DNA of 64,000 nucleotides, taken from assembly GCF_001625305.1 (NCBI RefSeq), contig NW_017802436.1, forward strand, positions 611,613-675,612, read 5' to 3'. Origin of the DNA: Branchiostoma belcheri (taxonomy: Eukaryota > Chordata > Leptocardii > Amphioxiformes > Branchiostomatidae). The translations under genes and the position numbers were made by a program. Positions 25,601-39,825 of this stretch are shown one piece after another. The notes under the pieces were generated by a model, which worked only from the letters and a program-made list of their open reading frames with translations, searched no databases and was not told where the DNA came from. How positions within the stretch are numbered: position 1 is the first letter of the stretch; every line of letters starts with the position of its first letter.

Positions 25601-28600
25601 TTACAGGTTTGTGTTTGCCCTGGACCTGAGCCCCTCCACCTCCAGTGTGGACGGCTGCACTAAAGTTTGTTTGTTAAAAGCTGTATGTACAGTACTAGTG
25701 CTAACCTTCCCTTGTGTCCCCCCCAGGCCACGTTCCTGGCCAGACGTTACAGGTTTGTGTTTGCCCTGGACCTGAGCCCCTCCACCTCCAGTGTAGACGG
25801 CTGCAGGGGAAGGGTCATGCTGGAGGAGGTCTTCGCTGCTCTAGAGAACTGCCTCTCTGGCCTCACAGGTAACTGGCAAAAAAAGTTGCTTTCATTATAA
25901 AATCTATGTGGTTATGATATGGCAAATACGAGAGTATGATACGGCAAATACTAGTAATCAAGTCTTCAAAACTTTTTCTTTTTCGTCTTTTTCGTATGTG
26001 TCCGATATTGGTATTCCACAACATTGGTATCGTTTTCCAATATTTTTGGGGGTCAATTTTCGGTATATATAATTTGACTGTTTCAACCATAAGTTAGAGT
26101 ATGGCTGAAACCTTTTTTTTTTGGAAACGGCCAAAAATTCATGCGTGTGTGGATGTTATCCATATAATCAAATCAACATGGCCTTACTGCCTTGTCTAAT
26201 GATGATGTAAATAAAATGTAAATAAACCATTCCTCCATTCGTGTTTCGCAGAGCCGTACTCAGCGCCGGGGTCGAACCACGTGTTCCGGCCTCAGATCTA
26301 TGTGACGGTGATTGCGTACACCCCGCTCATCTCCTACAAGACCCAGCAGGTCATCATACAGGGCTGCCTGGTGACTCAGAGTAACCTGCCCGCCCTGCTC
26401 GCCACTGTCAGGCAGCAGTTCTATGAGGTAATAAGAAATTCTACATTCAAGAACTCGTTGCCACCAAGCACAGTTGAGGCATCATCACTGGGTAGCTTGA
26501 AACAACTGCTGCAATTGAATGTGAAGGTTTGGTGTAATGTAGCTCACTGCCATTGCACCGAGTGCCTGCGAAGCTGGTGTGTTACGCCAAAGGACAGTCA
26601 ATATCTATGGTAATAAAAACTTGAGGGGACGATAGAATCAGTAACAATATTAAAGTGACTATCATAGACTGTGTGACTGTCTTAAAAATACACACTCAGT
26701 TATCTACATGTAATACATAAATCATTGCCATGTTTACCTGCAGGTTGAGAACAAGATTGCAGAAGGTTCCCGTGTGGCCATGCAGGGTCGGGAGGGTCTC
26801 TCCGGCGGGATGTTTGACGACATTGTGGACCCCCTGGGGGGCAAGAAGGCGTGGGACGCCATGGTAACGCCGGATGTCGGACTAGTAAACATGCTTCGCT
26901 ACGGCATCCTGGCCCTGCAGCTCCTCCCGGACAACACGAGCGCGAGAATCGTCGTCATCACGGACGGAGTCACCGCCATGCCCAACATGGAGATGATGGA
27001 GTCACTGTTGGTCCAACTGCGAAGCTCCACGATCGCCTGTTCGTTCTTACAGCTCGGCTCCGCATACAGGCCAGTGTTTGATTTGGTTTATTTTTTTATT
27101 TTCCATCATTTTTATACAGGGTGGCCCATTAAGTGATTGCACTTCTTTTCAATGGAATGGGGCGATGATTTACACAACAAAACACAACAGTCACATACAA
27201 ACAGTAGAATAGGGATACAATAAATAATGATAATGGCAATGATAATAAAGAAAAAACGGGGATGGAGATGGAGATGATGGAGTCTCTGTTAGTGCAGCTG
27301 CGAAGCTCCACGATCCTGCAGCTTGGATCTGCGTACAGGCCAGTGTTTGACTTGATTTGATTTATTGGAATTGCAAACAAGACAATACTTATACTATCAT
27401 GAAAGTTCATCTGTGGTGTAGTTACATGTTTAGAGTTAAGACTTTCGCTCCAACACAAAAAGTTCTCTCACCTAGAGCTTTCGACCAGTCACTCTGGTCT
27501 TCCTCAGTAGACTGACCCAGTGAGGCTTGTCACGTGGCTTCTTTGAAGTGTGACGTCAACAATTGGTCAAAGGTATCTGGTAGACTGACCAGAGTGACTG
27601 GTCAAAAGCTCTAGGTAAGAGAACTTTTTTGTGTTGGACCAAAAGTTTTAACTCTAAACAATACAATACTTATTAACAATACAATACTTTTGACATTCTG
27701 CAATATTGCAGCACACTGAAAAATTGAAGTATTTCTACCACCACAGACCAAGTATGTCCATGGGCTATGTCCTGCACAACCAGCTGCTGAAGTTCCTCGC
27801 TGCGGCAACGTTCGGCGCTTACCTCGAGTTCTGTCCCAGTGTAGGGAAGACAGCCGAGGGCATGAACACCTACCAGAAGGTTTGTTTGTTTGTTGGCTAC
27901 ATGATTAAAAGAGAAATTACCATTATTACTAAATGAACAAGATTTGAATCAAAGAAAACACTAATAGCAGGAAATAGAATGGGTAGCAGGTGCACCCTGT
28001 TTGGAGATCTGGTCGTTGATTGACTGTTCCCTTAATTACTTTAATTACTGCTAAATGAACACCTGTGTATGCTTCCACGTATTACTTATTTAATAGGAAT
28101 AGTTAATTTGTTTCTTTACAAGTATTAGCTAAATACACCTTTAACATCACTTATATTAATTACATCAATTACTAACAATATTACATTAATTTATACATGC
28201 TGACCAAAACTTACATACACATACTTTACAGGCTCTGTTTGAGTGGCATTTCCAGAAGGGTCTGAGCGAGCTGCCGTTGAAAGCTATGCGAGGACAGTTC
28301 AGCGAGAGCGTAGCCCCGTCCGTCCCCGATCCGGAGAAGCCACGGTGGATGTGGAATGAAAAGGCGATGAGCGCCTGCCCCATCATGAGGAAGAAGCACA
28401 GCGAAACAACCCTGCAGGTCTCCGTCTTTTTTTATGTTCACCAAAGGAAAACGTATTCTTTTTGCTACGTTTCTTCTTCCGTTCCAAACACTAACCTCTG
28501 ACCTGGCCAATGGCCTGATTTGTCGACGTCTGTCACCATGGTAACTGGTGTAGGGTTACATAATGTTGCAATTTTATCAGTAGACTCCTGTCTGACCATA

Positions 28601-31600
28601 TATATGAATGTGTTTGAGCAAGAAGTAACAGAGCAGCCATCCTTCGTGAAGTATCAATAGGCTTTAGACTCTTTGAACCGGGGCAGGTCAGGAACTTTCA
28701 GAAATTAAAGTTGCACATCAGGTATCTGTTGGGGGAGACAACGCAAGGTAAAGCCGGTTCTAGAACTCGAAATGTCCCCCCCCCCTGTGACGTAACAGTT
28801 AATTCAATCCGTGAACTGGTCTGTTATACAATTACAGGTCTCCATCTTTAATGTCCTTGCCGTGCGCCTGCGCGAAGGGTACACCATCAAGGAGGTCAAC
28901 ATGACGAAGAACGACACCCAGATCGAGGTCAAGGTCGTGTTGCCATGGAAACACGACGTGACCTTGGAGTACACGGCGTCCAGCGCCTGGCCTCCCAAGG
29001 ACACGAAGCGGCTCACCCAAGTCGAGGTCAGTCTGGAGGGAAGCTACGATTTCCTCCATGACATAACCTGCCCCATGAAAAAGCCATTCAAGAGTGCATA
29101 CCGCACTTCTGTCGTAAAAAGATTCTGGCAGACAGTCCATGGCGTCTCACGTACAGACCAGCTCCTTGTCCACATCCAGTCCTTTGCGAGCAATCCCCGG
29201 TATTACGTTGTGCCGGAGAGCGTATGGAATGGCGTCCCGTTGTTTTACATGAGCCACAGCTCGGCTGCGCCAGTCCCGTCTCTCCAGCACTCGGAGATGA
29301 AGGAGACCGGTTTGGCCGAGTTTGCGGCCTTCTGGCAGCCAATGGTCCAGCTGGACACGAACGTTTGGCAGCGATGGCTACACACGCACCGGATCACCAT
29401 CCTACTCACACACGACAAACCCCTGCCATACCACCTCCACATTCCCGGCCCGAACGGACGCTACGACACCATCCAGTGCCGCGTGTCGTTTACCGAAGTC
29501 CACAAGCTTCTGAGCAAGGAGACCTCGTTTGTGCTCGTAGAGAGCTACTGTTACGTCAAGCTGCTTTTCAGCAACAAGGTGAGAAATACCGTAATTGGTT
29601 AGCCTCCGTAGCAGGCTGGGGGTTTGGTGGTCTTTGGCTGTTTTCTGATTAGCCCAGTTCTACAAAACGGGGGTAATTCAACCAGGCTGGCTATGTTGTC
29701 TATATGCAATCAGAAAATAGCACATATAAGCCCCAGTTTTTGGAATGCTATGGAGGCTAGTAATTGGCTGTCATCACAAAGGGGGAATGTCCACAATAGA
29801 ACACTCAGGAACAGTACGAAACTGACACAGTTTAAGTGCCGGACAAGCTGTGACAGTTATGCTATTATAATAATTGTAAGTTGTGATGGTAGCAATTTCA
29901 TAGGATTCATGACTTGTTTGAATACGTATTTGTAATGTATAATGCTAATAAGTCTGAGATTTAAACTACATGTTTGTGTAAGGAAACTGCAATTCAGCAC
30001 TGGTGCTGCAAGTAAAAGTTTTTTATCTCCGTAAATAATTTCATCAGGTTGGATGATACTTAGGGACATAGAATTTTCTTCTTACACAACCAGTAAGGTT
30101 CTCACCTGCTTACGTTTCGATGTCTATCAGACACCTAATTCCTGACAGCTTCTGACTGGAGTTCTGCAACTCGCTGCTATTTATCGCCAAAGTAGGTGGT
30201 GCTTTTGCGGCGAGAATGCAAAAAAAGAAAAGTTTTCATGTTGAATAAACCGTTCTCTCTCTCTTTCTAACAAGGACAAACCCCCAACATCCTTCTTCGT
30301 GGTTCGCGTCTCCTCCAAGCCGCCCTGCATGGTCGTACGTCTGGCCTTCCTTGGGGGAACCCCGGGGCACGTCAGGAACGAGATCGTCACCGACATCAAG
30401 GAGAAGCTGAACACACTCAGCAAGCGGGCGCACAAAGTGGAGACGCCAAAGGGAAAACCCTCTCCGTCCAAACAAGGTGCTGCAGAGATACAGCCCAGGG
30501 CTTGAAATTCATTTTTGGGAATAGGTGCACTGGTGCACCCAACCTAAAAATTTGGTGCACAAAAAAATTTTTGGGTGCACCATTTAAAGCAAAACCTAAT
30601 TATTGATCTTACTGCTCCTCTTCTAAGCTGGAATCTAAAATGGGAGCTAACTTCAAAATCTTACACAAGTACTACAACAAAGATGTATACTATAATTATA
30701 CATTAAATATGAACAAAAATACCTACAAAATTTTGCACCCACAGAAAAAAATGGGTGCATAGGCCACAGCTCCAGCACGAACTAAGGTGCACATGTACCC
30801 AGTATTTCAAGCCTTGCAGTCATTCCACAGTTCCTTACCTGACACGACTGCTGAATCAGTATGTCTGCTAGTTTTTCAACCTATGAATCAAAAATCAAAC
30901 AAAGTATATAATTCTTGATGATCTTCCGTACATCTTTGTTCATCTGCAAAATTTAAAAGTTGAAAGCTTGTAAATATTGTATGTCTGCAATGTTGAAAAC
31001 TAGATAAATTCTTCATGTAAATTGGTTTTTCATTCAGTTTTACAACTGCAATATACTACTAAAGTCATATTGTATTTTCGTCATTAATAAGCTTGTTCCA
31101 ACACAAGGAAAGAACTGTTGTGTTGTAACAAGCTTGAACTTATAACTATGGATTCTACCAACACTTGAGCTTTAATTCGAATATTGTATTATTGTATTGC
31201 AGAGAAGACAGAGCAGGGACAGGCGGAGAGAGCCTGTCTGGTGCTGCAGGCCAAACCGCTGGAAAAGATGCTGATTCGGTACGAGAAAGTCCCCTCAGAC
31301 TACACCAACCTGTACTCAGCCTCAGTGGAAGCGCCTGCAGCCGCAAGAGTTGGCGGTGGGGGGAGCGCTCCTCTCATCACTGTCAACAAAACGGCCACAA
31401 CGATGTTCGGCACGCTTTCGCGCTACCTGTACCATCAGCGGTGGGTGTGGGGCATCCAGCTTTCGCCAGCTGCCCCGGTCACGGCACAGGATGCAGCCCG
31501 GATACTGGCAACTCTCACAAAAACCCGGCTGCGTGAGGGCTTCAGCTTCGCGCACTGCTACTCCGGAATGGTGAGCATGGTGGCCGAGGTGCACATGAGG

Positions 31601-34600
31601 GACCCCCTGCGTGGCAGCACAGTGACTGATTCGGAAGGGGGCGTCTTCTCGTGTTTCTTGCAGTACGTCCTCTTCCCTCCCCACACCTGCACAACAAAAG
31701 ACAGCGTCACCAGTATCTCTACTGACGACGACGAACTCGAGACGACCGAGGCAGACGGGGAGCTGCAGATCGTGGTGGAGTGTTGGATCGAGCCGCAGTG
31801 CGGGGTCGTGATCGACTCCCCGGCCTCCCAGAGACACCTGGAGGGGCTGGAATACCAGGACATCCCCCAGGCCTTGCTCCCGTTCGACTCCCACGTCATC
31901 TCTTCCCTCGTGACGTTCCAACATCTCTTCGCGATGTGCGGTAACCGCTGCGTCCCGCCGCCTACCGCAATGGAGGGAGGGGGGTCCGGACGGACCACTC
32001 CAACCATAGCAGACTTCGGGGCTACGGACAGCAACATCAAGCACCTGTTCTTCCCTTTCGATCTTGTCGAGCTGCTGCCGCATTGCCAGAAGGTTTCCAT
32101 GCAGTTCCAGGCTTGTAGACAAGAGGAGGAACCTCAGGAGGGTGAGACCCAGCCAAAGGGGCAGCAGGCTAACAGGGACTTGTTCAAACTCATGCACGAC
32201 CGGCTGGCAGAACTGACCCACCGCGAGATGCCTCTTTCAGACGACGTTTCCACAAGCTTCACCAAAACCCTGACAGAGTCGAATGCTTCAACCGATCACA
32301 AGGCTGACGACACTATCGTTGGGGACACAGAATCATCAGAAACTGAAGCAGCCAAGACTGCAGCAGGTGGGAAAAAGACGGAAGAGGACAGCAGCACACC
32401 GCAGACAGAAACAAAGAGCCTTGCTGCTGCGATACTGGAAGAACAAGTCCCAACGGTCGAGTGGAAGTGCTACATGAAGTCTGTCCGAGCAGGTAATGTA
32501 GTGCTCACGGTCCTGCCCAAGACTTACCAGGATGTGGTCGTCTTCGACAACTACCGAAAGAAGAAGGAGAAAGAAGCAAGACTGCTAAGGGAGGAGGATG
32601 GGGTGCAAAGAGACGAGTCAGCTGATAGAGCAGAGCAAGAGATGCCGACCGTTTTAACAGAGATAGAAGAGGTGGAGGAGTTCAAGTCATTAGAAAGTGT
32701 GGAAGAAACCCTGGCTACAGGTGATGCAGGAGAAGATGATGAATCCGAACCTTCTTTGTCTGAGAGTGATGTTCAAGCAGAAGACCATCCTGAAGCTGTG
32801 GTAGAAGAGACAAGGCAAGAAGATGAAGTTGAAGAAAAAGAAGAAGTTGAAGATACAAGCTCTTCAGTGACTCCGCCGGTGACTATCCCTATTTATGTCT
32901 TCAGCTGCCAGCAGTCCTGCCTGCTGAGACAGCTCGAGCTGGGCGTCGTGGAGACCACGCCGGAAACCGTGCGCGACCACCGGTTTGACCGGGAGGGGTT
33001 CCTCGTCCGCAGCAACAGCCAGTTCAGCGACTTCTGGAAGAGCCGGGAGTCCGTCCGACTGAACGCCGACCAGCGCGTCGACTCGCGGGAGACCATCGAC
33101 GAAGACTTCAGCTCCGGCGACTCATTCAAGGATTTCTGCGACCAGATTTCGGACGGGATCCAGCAGTGTTATGTCACCGCCGTGTTCCAGAGCCTGCAGG
33201 ACGGGGTTCCTCTGGACCACCAGGATGTGCAAGCCGCCGTGGAGAACGTCTGCGAAGAGCAGCTTCACGAGATCGACATTACGGAGTTCCTGGGAACGCT
33301 GTGCGGCCACCTTAGCACCTGCCAACACCTCCGGAGGCACAGACTGGACAGCACAAGCAAAGTGGACCTGAACGAAACAAAGGAAAGCATAGACACTGTG
33401 GTTGATGTAGAGGACAAAACAAAGTACTTTCCCCTCAGTTCTCTACCTGCATCCTGCGAGTCAAGCTTGGAGCTCCACAAAACAATCAAGGAAAAGTTTG
33501 CGCAGACGGTTGGGAAGTATTTCCAGCCGGTCCCGTCCAGCCCAGACCTGTACTTCTACTGCTCCCCTCGGCAGAACCAGCGAAGCTCACGGCAAGCGGA
33601 GGAACCGGCTGATAACTTCGAAGACGAGTCGCCCATCACTACAGAAGAGGAGGACAACGCCCAATCCGACTCGGAGCACATCCGGATCGAGAGTGTGAGC
33701 GACAGTGACATCGTCATCGAAGACACCCTGGAAACGACAGAGGATGAGGATGATGATGATGAGGATGATCTTCGCGACGGGCACACGGAAACGCTTGGCT
33801 CCATCAGTGTGCAGAGCGAGTTTGGCAGCAGGGAATCTGTCGTGCTCGAGGAGGCAGCTTCGGGGAGCGTCCCTCCACTCTTCCTGAACCTGACCTGCTC
33901 GCTGAGAAGCGGCAGCCACAGGTACAGTTACTGTAGTGGTTGTGATTGGTTTTATTTCTCTGGACAAAGTTAGAATATGGACACTGAACAGGACTAGAGG
34001 CATTAAGGAGGCTATATATATCAGAGCACTTCAGCCTTCACTTCACAATAGAGATGGTGGACGATATAAACTCCCTGGCACTTTTGATCAATATTGCTTA
34101 CGTCACATATCAGTAAAGTCTCGTGAGAATAAGGTCACGTGTTTGTAAACCGTAACTCTCGCGAGATCACGTTTTGTAGTGATTGGTCATTAATTAGCCC
34201 TCGGGCAATAAAATTTCATTATTATTATCCAGGGGGAGTATGAGTGTGACGCAGGACAGCTTGCCCACTTGTGTGAAAGACGTCTCTGCCTGTCTGGACC
34301 CGAGCGTGAAGGAACTGGATCTGTCTGACTTCTACGTAACCCTAGACATCATCTGCCTCACGTTGCCCGGGGTAACCAGCGGCGAAGACTCTGCAGAACT
34401 CAGGCCGGACCTGAACAGGTAATCTTTATTTTATTGGCCCATGTTCATGCCCATGGGGCTAAATGCATAGAGTACAAAACATGTAGCATTTGAATGCATG
34501 AGTAGCATAATACATAGGATAGAAGGATAAAATCAGAATAATGGAAAAGTCTTAGGAACTGCTAGAGAATCTAGATCTATGGCCACACCAATTTAATTTT

Positions 34601-37600
34601 CTGTTTCTCAGATCTAAAACATAACACTACATGTAGACTTTCAATATAAAAACGGAGTCTAAGAGGAGAGTCTGTACCTGGGTGCACACAGTTTCAGGGA
34701 GTGAACAGAGTCAGGTGCAAGTTTTTGCTCCAGCCTTGTGTTTTTGCGATGCATCTGAGAAGCAACAAATTGAATTGATGTGGCCTAATCTAATGTAGGT
34801 CTTGAAGATTTCTTCTCTGTTTTTGAAACAGGATGACCTCTAGCGACACGAACATCAGCAGCCCCGTCGGCAGCCCGCAGGACTTCCAGACGCCGCGCTC
34901 CACTGAGCAGGACTTCTTCTCCGAGACCCACCTTGACCCATTGGACGGCCTCCCCGAGGCCCACCGCAGGCTTGTGCTGGACTTTGTGGACCAGGTGAAC
35001 TTCCCTTTTTCATATTTTTTTTCATATTTTTTTATTTAATATTTTTTCTCAATTTTTCNNNNNNNNNNNNNNNNNNNNATTTTTTTGTCAAAATTTTTTT
35101 GTCAAAATTTTTTTCAAAATTTTTGTTCCAAATTTTTTTCCAAAATTTTTTTTCAAAATTTTTTTTCAACAAATTTTTTTTTTTTACATTTTACATTGTG
35201 TTCTTCTGTTTCTACAGGTGAACTTCCTGCTGAAGGATGAGATCACGGCAGCACTGCGCCTGATCCGCCCGGTGACAATCCAGACACTCGAGAAGGTGAG
35301 CTGTGAAATGCTGGACAAACAGACCCAAAATATTTTAATTATGTCAAGTCATAGACCCCGAGTTTTTTTTGCCCTGCAGTGGCATAGTTACTTCGGAATC
35401 CGCATTTGTTGCGTTTTGCTGCTGTGTGATGCATTGCACAAGAGTCCTCCAAATCGTGCCTATACTGGGTGCTACTGCTATATAGATGGTACACTATGTG
35501 CAAAACAACAATTGTTGGGCTACGCAGGACAAGGGTTAATTTCAATAAACCATTCATTCATTCCCTCCAGGTGGCTGCCCACGTGCATGACTCCTCCTGT
35601 CGGCTGGAGACCGGTCTGTCTGCGAACCCGCTGGACTTGCCCCTCACCATCCAGGAGGACGTCCCTCTGCAGTTCGTCTTCGGCTCCGACCAGAGCCTGG
35701 AACGGTTCGTGGTCGCTCTGGACGATCTGCAGCTGCCGGGCTACAGGCTGGAGAAGGTCTGCATAGCCGGTATAACGGCCTTGTTACACCTAACCTTTAA
35801 ACATCTAACTGTTACAGGGACTCTAAACATTGTTTAATGCTGAGTGAAGAGACTCTTTTTACACAACCAAGTCTTTTATTCAGCACATTGCTGCACAGGT
35901 GAACCAGTCAGAATTGCCCTGAGGAAGGTGACAGTGACAGACGGTCACCGTAATGTCGGCTGAGTAAGACTGTCTTGGTTGTATAAAAAGGGTCTCTTCA
36001 CTCAGTGTCTTGCCATGGGCAGCCTCATGAAACTATTCACGGATTGTTTAATGCTATCTAATGATAATGCTGCTACTGTTCTTGCATGGTCTGAACATTT
36101 TTTCTGGACAGGTCTGGCCCTGGTACTACACTGCGCTGGACCCGACCGCCCCCATCTGGAAGAGGAAGCCTGAAAACCTGAACGACTCCCTTCCGCTGAG
36201 CAGTGTGAGCAACTCGGAAGAAGTCATCTCCCCACGAAGCAGTAGGGACCACTCCGATTCTGTGTCCACTTCCTACAGCGGCAGGGATCACTCAGACTCG
36301 TTCGCTACAGTAGTGGAGAACAAGGTAAACAGGCAGGACTCCAACATGGCCACCTTACCCGGACAGGACACCAATTTGGCCACTTCACCCAGACAGGACT
36401 CCAATATGGCCGCCTCACCCAGGCAGGACTCCAATATGGCCGCCTCACCCAGACAAGACTCCAGCATGGCCACCTCACCAAGGCAGGACATCAATTTGGC
36501 CACTTCACCCAGACAGGACTCCAATATGGCCACCTCTCCCAGACAGGACACCAATATGGCCGTCTCACCCAGACAGGACTCCAATATGGCCGCCTCACCC
36601 AGACAGGACATCAATATGGCCGCCTCAATGAAACCGGACACCAATATGGCCGCCTCACCCAGACAGGACTCCAATATGGCCGCCTCACCCAGACAGGACA
36701 CCATTATGGCCGCTTCACCTAGAGAGGACACCAATATGACCACTTCTCCAAGGCAGGACTCCAGTATGGCCGCCTCACTGAGGGAGGACACCAATATGGC
36801 CGCCTCACCCAGACAGGACACCAATATGGCCGCCTCACCTGAAGAGTCAAGTATTTCACCATCACAACAAAGTACAAATCAGACTCTTGCAGTTGATTCT
36901 GAAGAGCAGCTTCTAGGTTTGCCCCTTCCTATGGACACATGGGAATGCTTGGAGGATGCAGACAAAGATGAAGAAGCAGCCGTGGAGAAAGCCATCGACT
37001 CCACTGAACTGATCGATCAGGGGCTCGACGAACAAGACTTTACAAAAAATGCTGCAGATGGAGACGAAAATGCAGGTGACAAGACTACAGAAGCTGTTGA
37101 AGACCAACATGAGAGTGACGTATGTCTAGAACCTCCAACTGAAAATAGAGATCAGCAAGCAAAGAAGGAAACACAGAGTGACAACATAGAGGAAATTGAC
37201 CAGAAAGAGCCAGGCAGCAATGTAGAGAAAGAAAAAGAGCAAGCGCATGCAGATGAAATGTCAGACAAAACTCTGGAAAATGCCAACAGCGATGAAACTC
37301 AACAGACCAAGCAAGAAACAGGAGACGTTACAGAATCACTTGCAGAGGGTGAACCTGTTGAAAGTCTTCCTTCAGAGCAAACCACAGACAATTTGAAAAC
37401 TGATGACAGTGCACCTCTACAGCCAGATGATTCTAAAACTGCACCAACAGCCAAACCGGAGGGTCCAGTCCTGCCCAACTTCTGGCTGATTATGAAGGTC
37501 TCCACAGACAACAAACAAACGAATGAACAAACCGACAAAGTTGAGATGTTCTGTCATGCTAGGAAGGTACGTAGATAATTCGCATTTTCTGTAGTGAAAT

Positions 37601-39791
37601 CACCCACTTGCGCTAGCTGGCTACCTCCCAAACGTAAGGATATACATATGGTAGAGCGCTGAGGTCAAAAAACAAAATCTCTTAATTCAGGTGCTGTTCC
37701 TTGTTGAGCTACTGAATGGCTAACCTTGTCCGCTCTTTTGTATATATTTGTGGTAACTATATTTGTAGATATATCTTTTTTAATTGTCAATTATGCCCCA
37801 ATTCAGCAAAATTATGTAGCTGCAATGGCATATTATCTGTTGTCTTCATTTTATTTGCATATCAATCAATAGTTAGTGCTTATAAACTTGCATTTCTCCT
37901 CTGGTCTCTCAGTCACTGACGAAAGCTAGTGGATACTAGCTGAAACGTCTGACCATTTCCAAAATCATATCCAGTTGCTTGAGTAACTGCTTTTTGGCAT
38001 ATTATCTGTTGTGTGATTTTATTTTTGGAAATAAAAAAAAATGTTATTCCTTCCAGGGCAACATGGACGACCACTCCACGCTCTTCGAGACGCTTGGAGA
38101 CAAAATCCGGAACAGCTGCAAACTGGTGAACCAGAAGATGCTGCTGCAAGACCTGCACGACACCCGAACCTGCAACTCGCTTCTTGTGGCCGAGGACGAC
38201 GAAGACATCTGGCTTAAAGACGACTACGGACCCGGCGGAGGTGCGTTGTTTGATGTTTTATTGACAATCCATAATTTAGATTAAACATTTCATTAAGTTT
38301 AGCCAGGGTGCCATCCGATTTGCCAGGGGTTACCGTTACAAATCGGATGGCACCCAGGCTACATTATGTTTACTAAAGGAAAACATTATTATTATTATTG
38401 TTTTTGCTCTGTTTCCTCTTCTTCTTCTTCTTCTCCAAACCAAAAAGGTCAATGACCTGAACCAGATGTCTGTCACCATGGTTAGGCCTAGGAAAAAAAT
38501 GTGTATCCTGTTTCCCGACCGAAACTAGAAAAACCTGCCTAGAATGCCCCGAGGAAGGTGACAGACGGTCACCGAAACGTCGGCTGTGAATAAAACACCT
38601 GGTTGTGTAGAAAAAGTCACTTTTAATACCCAATGACTTACCAACCTGATGAAACTATTAACAGATGTTATATGTGATCGTGTTCTCAGGTCAGATCGGG
38701 GTTGCAGCCATCAGCTCTGCAGAGGATTTTGCGGAGAAGAAGAAGTACCTTGCTGCCACCATGCAGTTCATGCCGGGGTACTTTGCGTGCGAGTGTGTGT
38801 GGCGGGTCCACTTCTCCATCCACCAGAGGCTGAAGACGGGGCCTGCGCGGGGGGTTTCACGCGGTCAGCAGGCCCTGAGGTCTGCCCTGTCGGCGTTCTC
38901 AGTCAACAACCAGAAGAATATGTTCGTGTTCCAGGTAAGGCCACATCAATTCAATCTGTTGCTTCTTGGATCTTTTTTTTTAAATTTTGAAAGAGGGCAC
39001 AGCAAAAACAGAAGGCTGGAGCGAAAACTGTTCACTTCCTGAAACTCTGTGCACCCAGGTAAGGACTCTCCTCTTAGACTCTGTTGTTGTGTCGAGACTC
39101 CAATCTTGTGTCATTTTTTATATCTGAGAAACAGAAAATTAAACTGGTGTAGCCTAAACCAGCCTTCCAATTCATACATCTCACAAAATGTTGGCCATTT
39201 CATACTCCATTGCACACAAAAAAGAAATCAAACAATAACACTATCATACAATAACTATGTGTATATCAAAAGTAGCATTGGCATTTACTTATCATTTCTA
39301 CTGTTGTATATCATTTATCATGTTCTTGCCTGGATTTGCAATGAGTAAACTTGAACTTTCTGTTTTCCAGGAGCGGACTGGAGCCGTGTTTTACCTGCAG
39401 CTGTTTGAGTCCATGTGTGTGAGTGGGTCACACAACACACTCAACCTCCCCGAGATTGGAAAGGGCGAGGATGAGAACTCCCTCCTGAGCTCGCGCACAT
39501 CGTCGCTTCTCTCCCTGCCGATCCGGGGTGGGGCTGCGGAGCTGGAGGAGGACATCAGGGAGTACCAGCAGGCCGTGGAGAAGGACTCAGGGATGGACAC
39601 GGTTTGTTTGTTTGTTTATTTATCTATTAAGTAAGGTACATCCATTTCCTGTAGTCCTCTTACATCCGGGAGTACCAACAGGCTGTGGAGAAGGACACGT
39701 GTGTGTATGTGTGTGTGTGTGAATATGTGTGTGTTTGTGTGTATGTGTGTGTTTGTGTGTGTGTGTATGTATGTGTGTGTTTTGTGTGTGT

Positions 39792-39825
<34 letters not shown>

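Noticed and set aside
31322..32221. 299-residue minus-strand frame within SZT2
   Set aside because: Shadow of the large SZT2 exon 11.
36288..36824. 178-residue minus-strand frame ([10 protein letters not shown] repeats)
   Set aside because: Exact antisense shadow of the coding minisatellite in SZT2 exon 16.
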